From: Solirubrobacteraceae bacterium
Lineage (GTDB): Bacteria; Actinomycetota; Thermoleophilia; Solirubrobacterales; Solirubrobacteraceae
Direction of reading: 5' to 3'
DNA: 64,000 nt
Assembly: GCA_016463765.1 (NCBI GenBank)
Contig: JAEMQS010000001.1
Span: forward strand, 1 to 64,000
The notes under the pieces were generated by a model that worked only from the letters and a program-made list of their open reading frames with translations, did no database searches and was not told the origin of the DNA. Both the position numbers and the translations under genes were made by a program. Every line of letters starts with the position of its first letter. Positions within the stretch are counted from its first letter, which is position 1. Positions 19,916 through 29,769 of the stretch are shown here, one piece after another.

Positions 19916-20967
19916 GGCGTGCCTCCGACGGCCTGCGCCTGGAGCGCGCGGCGTTTCTCGTCGGCCTGCAGCGCGCCGCTGAACTCCTCGAGCTGCCCGT
20001 CGAGGACCTCGTCGAGGTTGTGCTGCGTGAGCTTGATGCGGTGATCGGTGACCCGGCGCTCGCCGTAGTTGTACGTCCGGATCTTCTCCGCGCGCTCGCC
20101 CGTGCCGACCTGCGAGCGGCGGTCCGCCGCCAGCTCGGCCTGCTGCTCGGCCAGCGCACGCTCGTACAGCCGCGCGCGCAGCACGCGCATGGCCTTCTCG
20201 CGGTTCTGCAGCTGGGACTTCTCGTCCTGCATCGCGACCTGGACGCCGGTCGGCTTGTGCGTGATGCGCACCGCGGAGTCCGTCGTGTTCACCGACTGGC
20301 CGCCAGGGCCGCCCGAGCGGTAGACGTCGATCTGCAGGTCGTTCTGGTCGATGTGGATGTCGACGTCCTCGGCCTCCGGGAGCACCGCGACCGTGCAGGT
20401 CGACGTGTGGATCCGGCCCTGGGACTCCGTCGCGGGCACGCGCTGGACGCGGTGCGTGCCGCCCTCGAACTTGAAGATGGAGAACGCGCCGTCGCCCTTG
20501 ATCGCAAAGGTGTACTTGCCGTCGCCGGCTTCCAGGGGCTCGGTGCTGAAGCCCCGGCGCTCGGCGTACTTCGTGAGCATCCGGTAGACGTCGCCGGCCC
20601 ACAGCCCGGCCTCCTCACCGCCGGCGCCACCCTGGATCTCGACGATGACGTTCTTGTCGTCGTTGGGGTCGCGCTCGACCATGGCGAGGCGGATCTCCTC
20701 CTCCAGGCGCTCGATCTCCTCCCGCGCGCGGGCGAGCATCTCGCGGACCTCGGGATCCTCGTCCTCCTCGAGCAGCTCGCGGGCGCCGGCCTCGTCGTCG
20801 GTCGCCCGGCGCCACTCCTCGGCGAACTTCGCCGCCGCCTCGAGGTGGCTGTACTCGCGGCGGACCTCCGCGTAGCGCTTGCGGTCGCCGATCACCTCGG
20901 GATCGGTGATCTGCTGGGAGAGCTCGGCGAACCGGGCTTCGATCTGGGAGACGAGCTGCTCGATCAC
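19912..20967 (-). CDS. prfA: Peptide chain release factor 1
   Basis: GGQ motif SGGPGGQSVNTTDSAVRITHKPTG; VIVEIQGGAGGEEAGLWAGDVYRML; GTG start VIEQLVSQIEARF. Confidence 0.97.
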   Translation of the reverse strand: MIEQLVSQIEARFAELSQQITDPEVIGDRKRYAEVRREYSHLEAAAKFAEEWRRATDDEAGARELLEEDEDPEVREMLARAREEIERLEEEIRLAMVERDPNDDKNVIVEIQGGAGGEEAGLWAGDVYRMLTKYAERRGFSTEPLEAGDGKYTFAIKGDGAFSIFKFEGGTHRVQRVPATESQGRIHTSTCTVAVLPEAEDVDIHIDQNDLQIDVYRSGGPGGQSVNTTDSAVRITHKPTGVQVAMQDEKSQLQNREKAMRVLRARLYERALAEQQAELAADRRSQVGTGERAEKIRTYNYGERRVTDHRIKLTQHNLDEVLDGQLEEFSGALQADEKRRALQAQAVGGTP

Positions 20968-21062
20968 CGCCGGGCAGCGTAGCGCCGCCGCGACCACGGC
21001 CCGTGAACAGCAGCGTTCATACGACACACCATCTTTGTGACATCTGGTACGGTCGCGCCGGG

Positions 21063-23396
21063 ATGAGGAGGGCCGCAAAGTCAGGACGACTGGGCGGGCG
21101 TGTGGGCGCGTGGTCGCAGTGGCTGCCGCTCATCGCTGCAGCGCTGGTCATCGTCGTCATGGTCTCCGTGGCGGAGAGCGCGCGCCTGGACGCGGACCGC
21201 CACCGTCGCGGCGAGGTCGAGCTCGAGCGGTTCCGCAACGCCGCGGAGCGCTTCTCCGCCCTGCGGTGGGAGGGCCGGGCGCGTGAGGAGCTCACGGCGG
21301 ACATGGTCGTCTCGGCGACGTCGGCGGTCCTCGAGCTGCAGCGCGCCGGGACCGCCCTGGCCGACGGCGGCGTGCCGGTCGCCACGCAGAACGCCCTGCG
21401 CCGCGACGCCGCGCGGCTCATCGACGCCGGGCGCAACGCCACGGCCGGCGTCCAGCGCGGCGACCTGGAGAGCACCGACCGCTACGAGCAGACCGTCTTC
21501 ACCCCGCGGATCGAGCGCCTCGAGCGGCGACTGAACGCCGCGATCGACGCGCAGCGGGCGTCGATCGACAGCGCGCTGCGCCGGACCCGGCTGCTGTTCA
21601 TCGGCTCCCTCGTGGTCGGCCTGCTGACCATCCTGGCGCTCACCCTGCGCTTCGAGCGCCTGCGCCGCCGCCAGATGCTGACCGAGCGCGAACGCGCGGT
21701 GGAGCGCCGCGGCGAGGACCGCCTGCGCGCGCTCATCCGCCACAGCAGCGACCTCGTCACCGTCATCGGACCCGACGCGCTCGTGCGCTGGCAGTCCGAG
21801 TCCATGCGTCACGTCCTGGGCCACGACGCCGACCCGCTCGTCGGCGCCCCGCTCACCGACCTCGTCCATCCCGAGGACGTCCCGCTCGCCCAGGCGTTCT
21901 TCGCCGCCGCGGCCGAGCGCCTCGGCCCGGCCGGCGCGATCAACCTGCGGCTGCGCGACGCGTCCGGGGCCTGGCGCAGCGTCGAGATCGTGGCCGAGAA
22001 CCGCATGGACGACCCGGGCGTCGACGGCATCCTGCTGAACATCCGCGACGTCTCCGACCGCCTCGCCCTCGAGGACCAGCTGCGCCACCAGGCGTTCCAC
22101 GACGGCCTCACCGGCCTGGCGAACCGCACGCTCTTCGAAGACCGCCTGCTCCACGCGCTGCAGGCCGCGCGGCGCACCGGGAGCCTCACCGCCGTCCTGT
22201 TCCTCGACCTCGACGACTTCAAGACCATCAACGACAGCCTCGGGCACGTCACCGGCGACGCCGTGCTGCGCGAGGTGGCCGAGCGCGTCGGCCGCTGCCT
22301 GCGCGCGGCCGACACGGCGGCCCGGCTCGGCGGCGACGAGTTCGCCGTCCTGCTCGAGCACGTCGGCGACGAGCAGGAGGCGCTCATGGTCGCCCGGCGC
22401 CTGCTCACCGAGTTGCAGCCTCCCGTTGTGGTCGACGGGCGCGAGCTCGGGGTGGCGGGCAGCGTGGGTGTCGCCTTCGCGCACGAGGGCGCGACCGTCG
22501 ACGAGCTCCTGCGCAACGCCGACGCCGCGATGTACGCCGCGAAGGCCAACGGCAAGCAGACCGTCGAGGTGTTCCGCGACGCCATGCACCGCGCGGCCCT
22601 CGAGCGCCTCGAGCTCACCGGTGAGCTCCAGCGCGCCATCGGGGCTGAGGAGTTCGAGCTGGACTTCCAGCCGATCGTCGAGCTCCAGGGCGCCCGCATC
22701 GTCGGCTGCGAGGCGCTCGTGCGCTGGGGCCATCCCCGGCGCGGGCGGCTGGCCCCGGACGAGTTCATCGGCGTCGCCGAGGAGACGGGGCTCATCGTCC
22801 CCCTCGGCGCCTGGATCCTGCGCGCGGCCTGCGTGCAGATGGTCCGCTGGCAGACCGCGGGCATCGCGGACGGCATGGCGTCGATCAGCGTCAACGTCTC
22901 GACCCGACAGCTGCGCGACCCGGGCTTCCCCGCCGAGGTGCGCACCGCGCTGACCACCACCGGGCTGGACCCCGCGTGCCTGACGCTGGAGATCACCGAG
23001 AGCCTCCTGGTCGACGACCGCGTGCTCATCCTCCAGCAGCTGTCCCAGCTCAAGGCGCTCGGGCTGCGCCTCGCCGTCGACGACTTCGGCACCGGCTACT
23101 CGGTCCTCTCCTACCTCCAGCAGTTCCCGATCGACGTGCTCAAGATCGACAAGTCGTTCGTCGCCGGGATCGAGATCGCCCCGGACCGCGCGAAGCTCGT
23201 GCGCGGCATCGTGGAGCTGGGCGAGAGCCTGAACCTGCAGATCGTGGCCGAGGGCATCGAGCGCGCCGAGCAGGCGGCGCAGCTGCGCGCGATGCACGGG
23301 CCACTCGGCCAGGGGTTCCTGTACTCGCGGCCGCTGAGTCCCGAGGCGATGACCGCGCTCCTGCGCCGCGGGCTGCCGGTGCCGGTCGCGTCGTAG
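21063..23396 (+). CDS. Membrane PAS-GGDEF-EAL protein (bifunctional c-di-GMP enzyme)
   Basis: ARLGGDEFAVLLE with RxxD I-site (RAAD); intact EAL: CEALVRWGHP, VDDFGTGYSVLSYLQQFPIDVLKIDKSFV. Confidence 0.92.
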   Translation: MRRAAKSGRLGGRVGAWSQWLPLIAAALVIVVMVSVAESARLDADRHRRGEVELERFRNAAERFSALRWEGRAREELTADMVVSATSAVLELQRAGTALADGGVPVATQNALRRDAARLIDAGRNATAGVQRGDLESTDRYEQTVFTPRIERLERRLNAAIDAQRASIDSALRRTRLLFIGSLVVGLLTILALTLRFERLRRRQMLTERERAVERRGEDRLRALIRHSSDLVTVIGPDALVRWQSESMRHVLGHDADPLVGAPLTDLVHPEDVPLAQAFFAAAAERLGPAGAINLRLRDASGAWRSVEIVAENRMDDPGVDGILLNIRDVSDRLALEDQLRHQAFHDGLTGLANRTLFEDRLLHALQAARRTGSLTAVLFLDLDDFKTINDSLGHVTGDAVLREVAERVGRCLRAADTAARLGGDEFAVLLEHVGDEQEALMVARRLLTELQPPVVVDGRELGVAGSVGVAFAHEGATVDELLRNADAAMYAAKANGKQTVEVFRDAMHRAALERLELTGELQRAIGAEEFELDFQPIVELQGARIVGCEALVRWGHPRRGRLAPDEFIGVAEETGLIVPLGAWILRAACVQMVRWQTAGIADGMASISVNVSTRQLRDPGFPAEVRTALTTTGLDPACLTLEITESLLVDDRVLILQQLSQLKALGLRLAVDDFGTGYSVLSYLQQFPIDVLKIDKSFVAGIEIAPDRAKLVRGIVELGESLNLQIVAEGIERAEQAAQLRAMHGPLGQGFLYSRPLSPEAMTALLRRGLPVPVAS

Positions 23397-23408
23397 CCGG
23401 TTCGTAGG

Positions 23409-24437
23409 ATGCGCGGGGTGCGCCGCGCCCTGCTCGCCCTCGTCGCCGTCCTCGTGCTCGGCGCCGCCGGGCTCGCCGCCTACGTCGTCAGCCGTGACGA
23501 CGGCGCCGAGGTCAGCCCCGAGCAGCGCCTCCCGGAGACCACCGCCGAGCGCCCGCCGTTCGAGACCGGCGTGCAGGCCGGCGCCCTCCAGCGCGACGTC
23601 ACGATCTCCGCGCGCCTGGGCGCCCCCGTCGCTCGCGTGGAGTGGGCCGTCGGCACGCCGGTCGCCGACCTGCGCCCGATCGTCGCCGCGTACGCGCGGC
23701 GGGGCATCAGGGTGCAGCCGCTCGCGGGCTTCGAGGGCCGGCTGCCGTCTCCCCGCGAGGTGGAGAACCTGGGGTCATGGGCACGAGCCCTCGGCCGGGA
23801 CGGGGCGATGTGGCGCAACCTCGATCCGGACCTGGCGGTCCGCGCCATCGAGTTCGGCAACGAGACCTCGTTTGCCTACCAGGGCACGCAGAAGCGCGGG
23901 GGCGAATACGCGCGGCTGGCGCGCGCCGCGAGCATCGAGATCCGCGGCACGGGCGTCGGCCTCTACATCCAGGCCGACGACGCCAACCAGGTCGACGGCT
24001 GGATCAACCAGATGTACGACGCCGTCCCCGACCTGCACGACTACGCCGCCGCGTGGATCGTCCACCCGTACGGCGATCAGTGGCGCCGGCGGCTGGACTG
24101 GGCGATCGCCCGGCTGGCGGAGAACGACTCGCCGCGGATCCCGATCGCGATCACGGAGTACGGGATCGCCAACGACGGCGGGCGCTGCCTGGACAAGAAC
24201 TACGGGTGGCCGCTGTGCCTGACGTCCGCGCAGGCGGCGGACATCCTGACCCGCGTCGCGCGCGAGATGCGCGCCGACTACCCACGGATCACGCAGTTCA
24301 TCCTCTACAACAACCACGACCTGCGCCCGCCGGGGACGAACGCCGACGCGGAGAACTACTTCGGCGCCCGGCGGAGAGACGGCTCGTCCAAGGGCGCCTT
24401 CACCGACGCCGCCGAGCGCCTCATGGCGCAGCGCTGA
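23409..24437 (+). CDS. Membrane-anchored/secreted glycoside-hydrolase-like protein
   Basis: N-term TM ALLALVAVLVLGAAGLAAYVV; IEFGNETSFAY and IAITEYGIAND motifs resembling TIM-barrel GHs. Confidence 0.6.
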   Translation: MRGVRRALLALVAVLVLGAAGLAAYVVSRDDGAEVSPEQRLPETTAERPPFETGVQAGALQRDVTISARLGAPVARVEWAVGTPVADLRPIVAAYARRGIRVQPLAGFEGRLPSPREVENLGSWARALGRDGAMWRNLDPDLAVRAIEFGNETSFAYQGTQKRGGEYARLARAASIEIRGTGVGLYIQADDANQVDGWINQMYDAVPDLHDYAAAWIVHPYGDQWRRRLDWAIARLAENDSPRIPIAITEYGIANDGGRCLDKNYGWPLCLTSAQAADILTRVAREMRADYPRITQFILYNNHDLRPPGTNADAENYFGARRRDGSSKGAFTDAAERLMAQR

Positions 24438-24443
24438 GCCCGT

Positions 24444-25454
24444 CTACGCGGCGACTTCGATGCCGGCGCGCTCGGCCTCGCTCGCCGCACCGGGCTCTTC
24501 GACCTCGAGCACCGACTGGAGCGCCGCGATCGCGACGGCCAGCTGCGCGGGCTCGGGCTCGCGCGTCGTGAGCCGCTGGAGCTGCAGGCCGGGCCACATC
24601 AGCACCCGCGCCCAGCGGTGGCGGCGGTTGCGTCCCAGCGCCTTGATGATCTCGAACGCGATGCCCGCGATGAGCGGGATCCCGACGATGCGCGACAGCA
24701 GCAGCCAGTGCCACTCGGGCTGGCCGAGCGGCGCAAAGACGAACACCGACACGATCATCACGATGAGCAGGAAGCTCGTCCCGCAGCGCGGGTGCAGCCG
24801 GCTGAAGCGCTGGGCGTTCTCCGGCGTCAGGTCCAGTCCGGACTCGTAACAGGAGATCGTCTTGTGCTCCGCGCCGTGGTACTGGAAGACCCGGTGCAGG
24901 TGGCTCAGGCGCGACACCGCCCAGATGTAGGTGAGGAACACCGCGACCCGGATGAGCTTCTCGACGACGACGAACGCGACGGAGTTCGGGACCACGTCGC
25001 CGAGAAGGTTCGCGAGCGTGACGGGCAGCAGGAAGAAGAGGCCGACCGCGAGCGCGAGGGCGAAGATCACGGTGCCGACCCAGGTCGCGCGCGAGATCGG
25101 CTCCTCGTCCTCGGCCAGCTGCGCGTTCGCGGCGATGTTCAGGGCCCGCAGGCCGATCGCCAGCGACTCCCAGAGTGCGATGGCGCCCCGGATGACCGGC
25201 CAGCGCAGCACGCGGTGGCGCTGCAGCACGGAGGTCAGCGGGAAGCGCTCGACGGCGATGTCGCCCAGCGCGGCCTCGCCGGCCTCCATCGGCCGTCCGG
25301 CCGCGAGCTGCTCGGCCGACGGACGCCGCACGGCGACCGCCCAGTGGCCGGTGCCGCGCATCATCACGCCCTCGAGGACGGCCTGGCCGCCCACGGGGGC
25401 GTCACGGGACGCGACGAGCGTCCCGTCGGAGAGCTGCTGCACCTGGTCGGACAT
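24444..25454 (-). CDS. DUF1385 family membrane protein
   Basis: GGQAVLEGVMMRGTGHWAVAVRRP..., YHGAEHKTISCYESGLDLTPENAQRFSRLHPRCGTSFLLIVM; located next to rpmE as in many Gram-positives. Confidence 0.9.
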   Translation of the reverse strand: MSDQVQQLSDGTLVASRDAPVGGQAVLEGVMMRGTGHWAVAVRRPSAEQLAAGRPMEAGEAALGDIAVERFPLTSVLQRHRVLRWPVIRGAIALWESLAIGLRALNIAANAQLAEDEEPISRATWVGTVIFALALAVGLFFLLPVTLANLLGDVVPNSVAFVVVEKLIRVAVFLTYIWAVSRLSHLHRVFQYHGAEHKTISCYESGLDLTPENAQRFSRLHPRCGTSFLLIVMIVSVFVFAPLGQPEWHWLLLSRIVGIPLIAGIAFEIIKALGRNRRHRWARVLMWPGLQLQRLTTREPEPAQLAVAIAALQSVLEVEEPGAASEAERAGIEVAA

Positions 25455-25484
25455 CGCTGTCCCCAGGTGCTCGGCCGCCCGGCG

Positions 25485-25694
25485 CTAGGACTGAGCGCGC
25501 TTGGCGGCGCGGCGCTTGAAGCGCTCGACGCGGCCGCCGGTGTCGACCAGCTTCTGCTTGCCCGTGTAGAACGGGTGGCAGTTCGAGCAGATCTCGACGT
25601 TCAGCGACGGCGTGGTGGAACGAGTCTCGAACTCGTTGCCGCACGTGCAGCGCACATGCGCGACGATGTACTCGGGGTGAATGCCGGTCTTCAT
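25485..25694 (-). CDS. rpmE: 50S ribosomal protein L31 (zinc-binding form)
   Basis: [62 protein letters not shown]. Confidence 0.97.
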   Translation of the reverse strand: MKTGIHPEYIVAHVRCTCGNEFETRSTTPSLNVEICSNCHPFYTGKQKLVDTGGRVERFKRRAAKRAQS

Positions 25695-25800
25695 GGTCTG
25701 AACCAGTGTAGCGGCAGGTAGGTGCCCCTCGGCGTCCGCGTGCGCGCGCGACACCGGGTTCAGGAGGATTGCCGTTCTGCCGATACCGCCTGCGGGGAAG

Positions 25801-27360
25801 ATGGCTGCACACCGCTTCGACGACACCCTTGATGTCCGGTTCCGCCTGCGCGCGGTGCACGTGGGCGTCGGGCTGTCCGTGATCTGCGGGCTCGTCATCG
25901 CCGCGTACGCCGCGGCGACCTGGGATCGCCCGCACCGCCCGGCCCTGCTCGCGGTCGCCGTGGGCGCGATCCTGCTCGGCGCCGCCGCCGAGCGGCTGCC
26001 GTGGGCGTCGATCGCCCGCAGCCGGATCGCCGAGCTGGCGTTCGTCACCTGGAGCGCCCTGCTCGTGGTCGTGCTCGCCCTCGCGGCGGGTCTCGACGGC
26101 GGCATCCACAGCCCCCTGACCTTCGCGCTCTTCCTTCCGCTGGCCTATGTCGCGACGTCCTACCCCACCCGCTCGGTGCTCACGGTCGGCGCCGTGGACC
26201 TCCTGGCGGTCGCCGTCCTCGTCGTGGTCGCCGACGAGGTCCCGTGGCAGGACGCCGCCGCCGTCGCCGTCCTGCTCGCGCTGGGCGCGGTCCTGTGCGT
26301 GTGGCAGGCCCGCAACCACGCCCGCCGCCAGGCCGACCTGGCACGGGTCTCGCGTGCCGACGCGCTCACAGGCGCGCTGAACCGCCACGGGCTGCGCGAG
26401 CGCCTCGACGGCGAGCTGTCTGCCGCCGACCGCACCGCACGCCCGCTCGCGCTCGTGCTCGTCGATCTCCACGACTTCCAGGCCGTCAACGAGACCCAGG
26501 GCCACGACGCCGGCGACGAACTGCTCCAGTGGACGGCGAACCGGCTGCGCGAGCTGCTGCGCCCCAGCGACGCCCTGGGCCGGACCGGCGGCGACGAGTT
26601 CGCCATCGTCGCCCCCACCGCCGGGCGCGAGGAGGCCGAGCTCATCGCCGCGCGTGTCACCGCCGCGCTGAGCGAGCGCACGCGCGCGTCGATCGGCATC
26701 GCGGCGTTCCCGCAGGACGCGAGCACGCCCGCCGGGCTGCAGGCCGCCGCGGATACCGCCCTGCTGCAGGCACGGACCAGCGGCCAGGGCGACGGTCGGG
26801 ACCTCGGCTGGGCCGCGGCGCTCGCCCAGGCGATCGACCTGCGCCTCGCCGTCTCGTCCGACCACTCGGGCGGGGTCGGCCGGCTCGCCGTCGAGCTCGG
26901 AGGACGCCTGGGCCTGCGCGACGACGACCTGTCGGACATCCGGCTCGCCGGTGCGCTGCACGACATCGGCAAGAGCGCTGTCCCCGACGACATCCTCACA
27001 CGCCCGGGCCGCCTGGACGAGACCGAGCTCCTGGCCGTGCGCCGCCGCACGCGCGAGGGGGCCGAGCTCGTGCGACGCGTCCCGGGGATGGAGCGCGTCG
27101 CCGACTGGATCGGCGCGTCGCTCGAACACTGGGACGGCGCCGGCTACCCCGACGGGCTCGCCGGCGAGCGCATCCCCCTTCCGGCGCGGATCCTGCACGT
27201 CGCCGACGCCTTCGACGCACTGACCCATCCTCGTCCCTACCGCGACGGTGTGGGCCCGGACGACGCCCTGCGCGAGATCGAGCACCACAGCGGCACGCAG
27301 TTCGACCCGGCCGTGGTGCGCGCACTGGCCGAGGTGGTGGCAGCCGGTGTCACGCGCTGA
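25801..27360 (+). CDS. Membrane GGDEF + HD-GYP protein
   Basis: [13 protein letters not shown] with RPSD I-site; [11 protein letters not shown] and [13 protein letters not shown]. Confidence 0.9.
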   Translation: MAAHRFDDTLDVRFRLRAVHVGVGLSVICGLVIAAYAAATWDRPHRPALLAVAVGAILLGAAAERLPWASIARSRIAELAFVTWSALLVVVLALAAGLDGGIHSPLTFALFLPLAYVATSYPTRSVLTVGAVDLLAVAVLVVVADEVPWQDAAAVAVLLALGAVLCVWQARNHARRQADLARVSRADALTGALNRHGLRERLDGELSAADRTARPLALVLVDLHDFQAVNETQGHDAGDELLQWTANRLRELLRPSDALGRTGGDEFAIVAPTAGREEAELIAARVTAALSERTRASIGIAAFPQDASTPAGLQAAADTALLQARTSGQGDGRDLGWAAALAQAIDLRLAVSSDHSGGVGRLAVELGGRLGLRDDDLSDIRLAGALHDIGKSAVPDDILTRPGRLDETELLAVRRRTREGAELVRRVPGMERVADWIGASLEHWDGAGYPDGLAGERIPLPARILHVADAFDALTHPRPYRDGVGPDDALREIEHHSGTQFDPAVVRALAEVVAAGVTR

Positions 27361-28915
27361 GCATCCCGACGGCGACGCGCTCGTCGCCTTCCACCTGCGC
27401 AACATCCGCGCGGGCTGCTGGGTGAGCCTGACCTTCTGCGCGCTGTACGTCGCCTACGTCGCGGCAACTCCCGACGACCCGAACCGGCTCATCATCCTCG
27501 GGCTCGCCATCCTCGCGGCCGCCGCGACCGGCGTCATGCTCGTGCTGCCGCTGGAACGCCTGCTGCGCGGCCACTTCGAGCTGTTCTTCACCGGCTGGAC
27601 CATCGCGCTCGTGACGCTCATCTCGGTCAGCGTCGCGCTCGACGGGGGCGCGGACAGCCCCTTCATCGTCGTGCTGTTCGTGCCGGTCGGCTTCTCGGCG
27701 CTGAGCTATCCCATGCGCCCGGCGATCGTCAGCGGCGCCATCGCCGTGGGCGCATACATGGCGATCGTGGCGCTCGACGGCGGGGTCCCCTACCCCACCG
27801 CGGTCTTCACCGCCGCCACGCTCGCCGGCTTCACCATCCTCGGCGCGTTCCAGGCCAGCAACTCCGATCTGCACCGGGGCGCCATGGCGCAGGCCTCGTT
27901 CACCGACGTCCTGACCGGCTGCCTGAACCGCCGCGGCTTCGAGCACCACATCGACGGCGTGCTCGAGCACGCCGAACGTGACGATGCTCCCGCGAGCCTC
28001 GTGCTCTTCGACCTCGATGACTTCAAGGAGGTCAACGACGTCCACGGCCACGCCGCGGGGGATGACCTGCTGCGCTGGGTGGTCACGCGCATCGCGTCCG
28101 CGCTCGGCGAGCACGAGACACTCGGGCGGCTCGGTGGCGACGAGTTCGCGGTCGCGATCGCGGGAGCCCGGCACGCGCACGCGACGCGGCGCGCCCAGGA
28201 ACTGGAAGAGCTTCTCGCCGAGCGCGTCCACGCATCGTTCGGCGTCGCGGCCTTCCCCGACGACGGGCGCACCTCGGAGGATCTGCATCACGTCGCCGAC
28301 GCCGAGCTCTACCGCGTCAAGCGCGCACGGGAGGCGCGGCCGCGCGAGCTCGGCTGGGCCGCCGCGCTGGCGCACGCCGTCGACCTGCGGATGGCGGGCG
28401 GCCACGACCACTCGGCGGCGGTCGGCGACCTCGCCGCCCGGATCGCGACGCAGCTCGGCTGGGGCGCCGACGACGTCGCCGCGGTCGGCCTCGCCGCGAC
28501 GCTGCACGACGTGGGCAAGGCCGCCGTCCCCGACGCCATCCTGCGCAAGCCCGGCCGCCTGGACCCCGAGGAGCTGCGCATCGTCCGCAGCCACCCGCCG
28601 ATCGGCGCGGACATGGTCGGCCGCATCCCGGGGATGGAGCGCATCGCGCAGTGGATCCGGTGCTCCCATGAGCGGCCCGACGGCCACGGCTACCCCCTCG
28701 GGCTCCGCGGCCCCGAGATCCCCGAGGCCTCGCGGATCATCCACGTCGCCGATGCCTTCGACGCCATGACCAGCGAGCTGCCCTACCGCCGCGCGCTGAG
28801 CACGTCGCGCGCCGTGGAGGAGCTCCAGCGCTGCGCCGGCACGCAGTTCGACCCCGACTGCGTCCGCGCGCTCACCGACGTCGTCGGCGTGGACATCGCC
28901 GCGCCCGCGGCCTGA
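27347..28915 (+). CDS. Membrane GGDEF + HD-GYP protein (tandem paralogue)
   Basis: GTG start overlapping previous gene by 14 bp; GRLGGDEFAVAIAG; LHDVGKAAVPDAILRKPGRL; GHGYPLGLRG. Confidence 0.88.
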   Translation: MSRAEHPDGDALVAFHLRNIRAGCWVSLTFCALYVAYVAATPDDPNRLIILGLAILAAAATGVMLVLPLERLLRGHFELFFTGWTIALVTLISVSVALDGGADSPFIVVLFVPVGFSALSYPMRPAIVSGAIAVGAYMAIVALDGGVPYPTAVFTAATLAGFTILGAFQASNSDLHRGAMAQASFTDVLTGCLNRRGFEHHIDGVLEHAERDDAPASLVLFDLDDFKEVNDVHGHAAGDDLLRWVVTRIASALGEHETLGRLGGDEFAVAIAGARHAHATRRAQELEELLAERVHASFGVAAFPDDGRTSEDLHHVADAELYRVKRAREARPRELGWAAALAHAVDLRMAGGHDHSAAVGDLAARIATQLGWGADDVAAVGLAATLHDVGKAAVPDAILRKPGRLDPEELRIVRSHPPIGADMVGRIPGMERIAQWIRCSHERPDGHGYPLGLRGPEIPEASRIIHVADAFDAMTSELPYRRALSTSRAVEELQRCAGTQFDPDCVRALTDVVGVDIAAPAA

Positions 28916-28919
28916 CGAC

Positions 28920-29687
28920 TCAGCCCGGTTGGGGGCAGCCGCGGCGCACGTCGTTGTCGTCCTCGGACGACTCCGCGATGGCCGCCAGCACATCGAGCTG
29001 GACCCGCACCTTCGACCCGGCGGGGCAGGCGCGTGCCGGCACCTCGATCACGCGTGCCTCCCGCGCCGCGAGGCCGCCGACCGTCATCGTCGCGGCGTCG
29101 CCGCCGTCGTCGGGGCCGGCGGACACCGCGAAGGCGGCAGCCGGCCCGCGCCCGGAGTTCACGACGGTGAGCAGGTACGTGAACGTGCCCGGCACGGTGC
29201 CCGCGGTGGCCCGCAGCGCGAGCAGCCGCAGGTTGGGCCGCGGGTCCGGCTGGGTGCAGAGCGGCGTGGTCCGCCGCGCATTGGCCAACACCGACCCGTC
29301 GGACGCGTACCAGCGGAAGCGGACCACCGCGCGGTACCTCGCCGGGGCCTGCAGTCCGTCGACGCGCTTGCTGTAGATGAAGCCGCGACGCCCGGACTTC
29401 GAGCGCTCCCACCGGTCGAAGCTCGGCGCCTTCACCGCCTGGTAGCCACGGTCACCGGGGCCGCGGACCTCCAGCGTGAACCGGATCGCCATCCGGGCGG
29501 TGCCGCTGCGCGCGGGCATCGAGCCGGTGAAGACGGCGAAACGCTCCGCGGACGTCGCCCCCGTGCGGCAGGTCGGGACGTCGGCGCGCAGTGGCGGCGC
29601 CGCCTGGCGGGCCTTGGCGGCCGCAGGGGCGACGGGCAGCGCGGCGAGGAGGGCCGTGGCGAGCAGAAGAGGACGCACGATGCGCAC
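28920..29687 (-). CDS. Secreted CARDB-like domain protein
   Basis: Signal peptide VRPLLLATALLAALPVAPAAAKA; YLLTVVNSGRGPAAAFAVSAG...VRVQLDVLAAIAESSEDDNDVRRGC is CARDB-like. Confidence 0.65.
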   Translation of the reverse strand: MRIVRPLLLATALLAALPVAPAAAKARQAAPPLRADVPTCRTGATSAERFAVFTGSMPARSGTARMAIRFTLEVRGPGDRGYQAVKAPSFDRWERSKSGRRGFIYSKRVDGLQAPARYRAVVRFRWYASDGSVLANARRTTPLCTQPDPRPNLRLLALRATAGTVPGTFTYLLTVVNSGRGPAAAFAVSAGPDDGGDAATMTVGGLAAREARVIEVPARACPAGSKVRVQLDVLAAIAESSEDDNDVRRGCPQPG

Positions 29688-29705
29688 GCTCCCACAAACA
29701 ACGAC

Positions 29706-29736
29706 GGCCCCGGAAGAGTTTCGCTCCTCCGGGGCC
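29706..29736 (-). terminator. Hairpin downstream of ETF-QO gene
   Basis: GGCCCCGGAAGAG...CTCCTCCGGGGCC stem just downstream of the stop at 29770 (minus). Confidence 0.6.
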
Positions 29737-29769
29737 GATCGCGTCACACAAGGTTGTGTGCGGTGCTGC

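Noticed and set aside
21081-23297. 738-aa minus-strand ORF
   Set aside because: Antisense to the GGDEF-EAL gene; no recognisable motifs.
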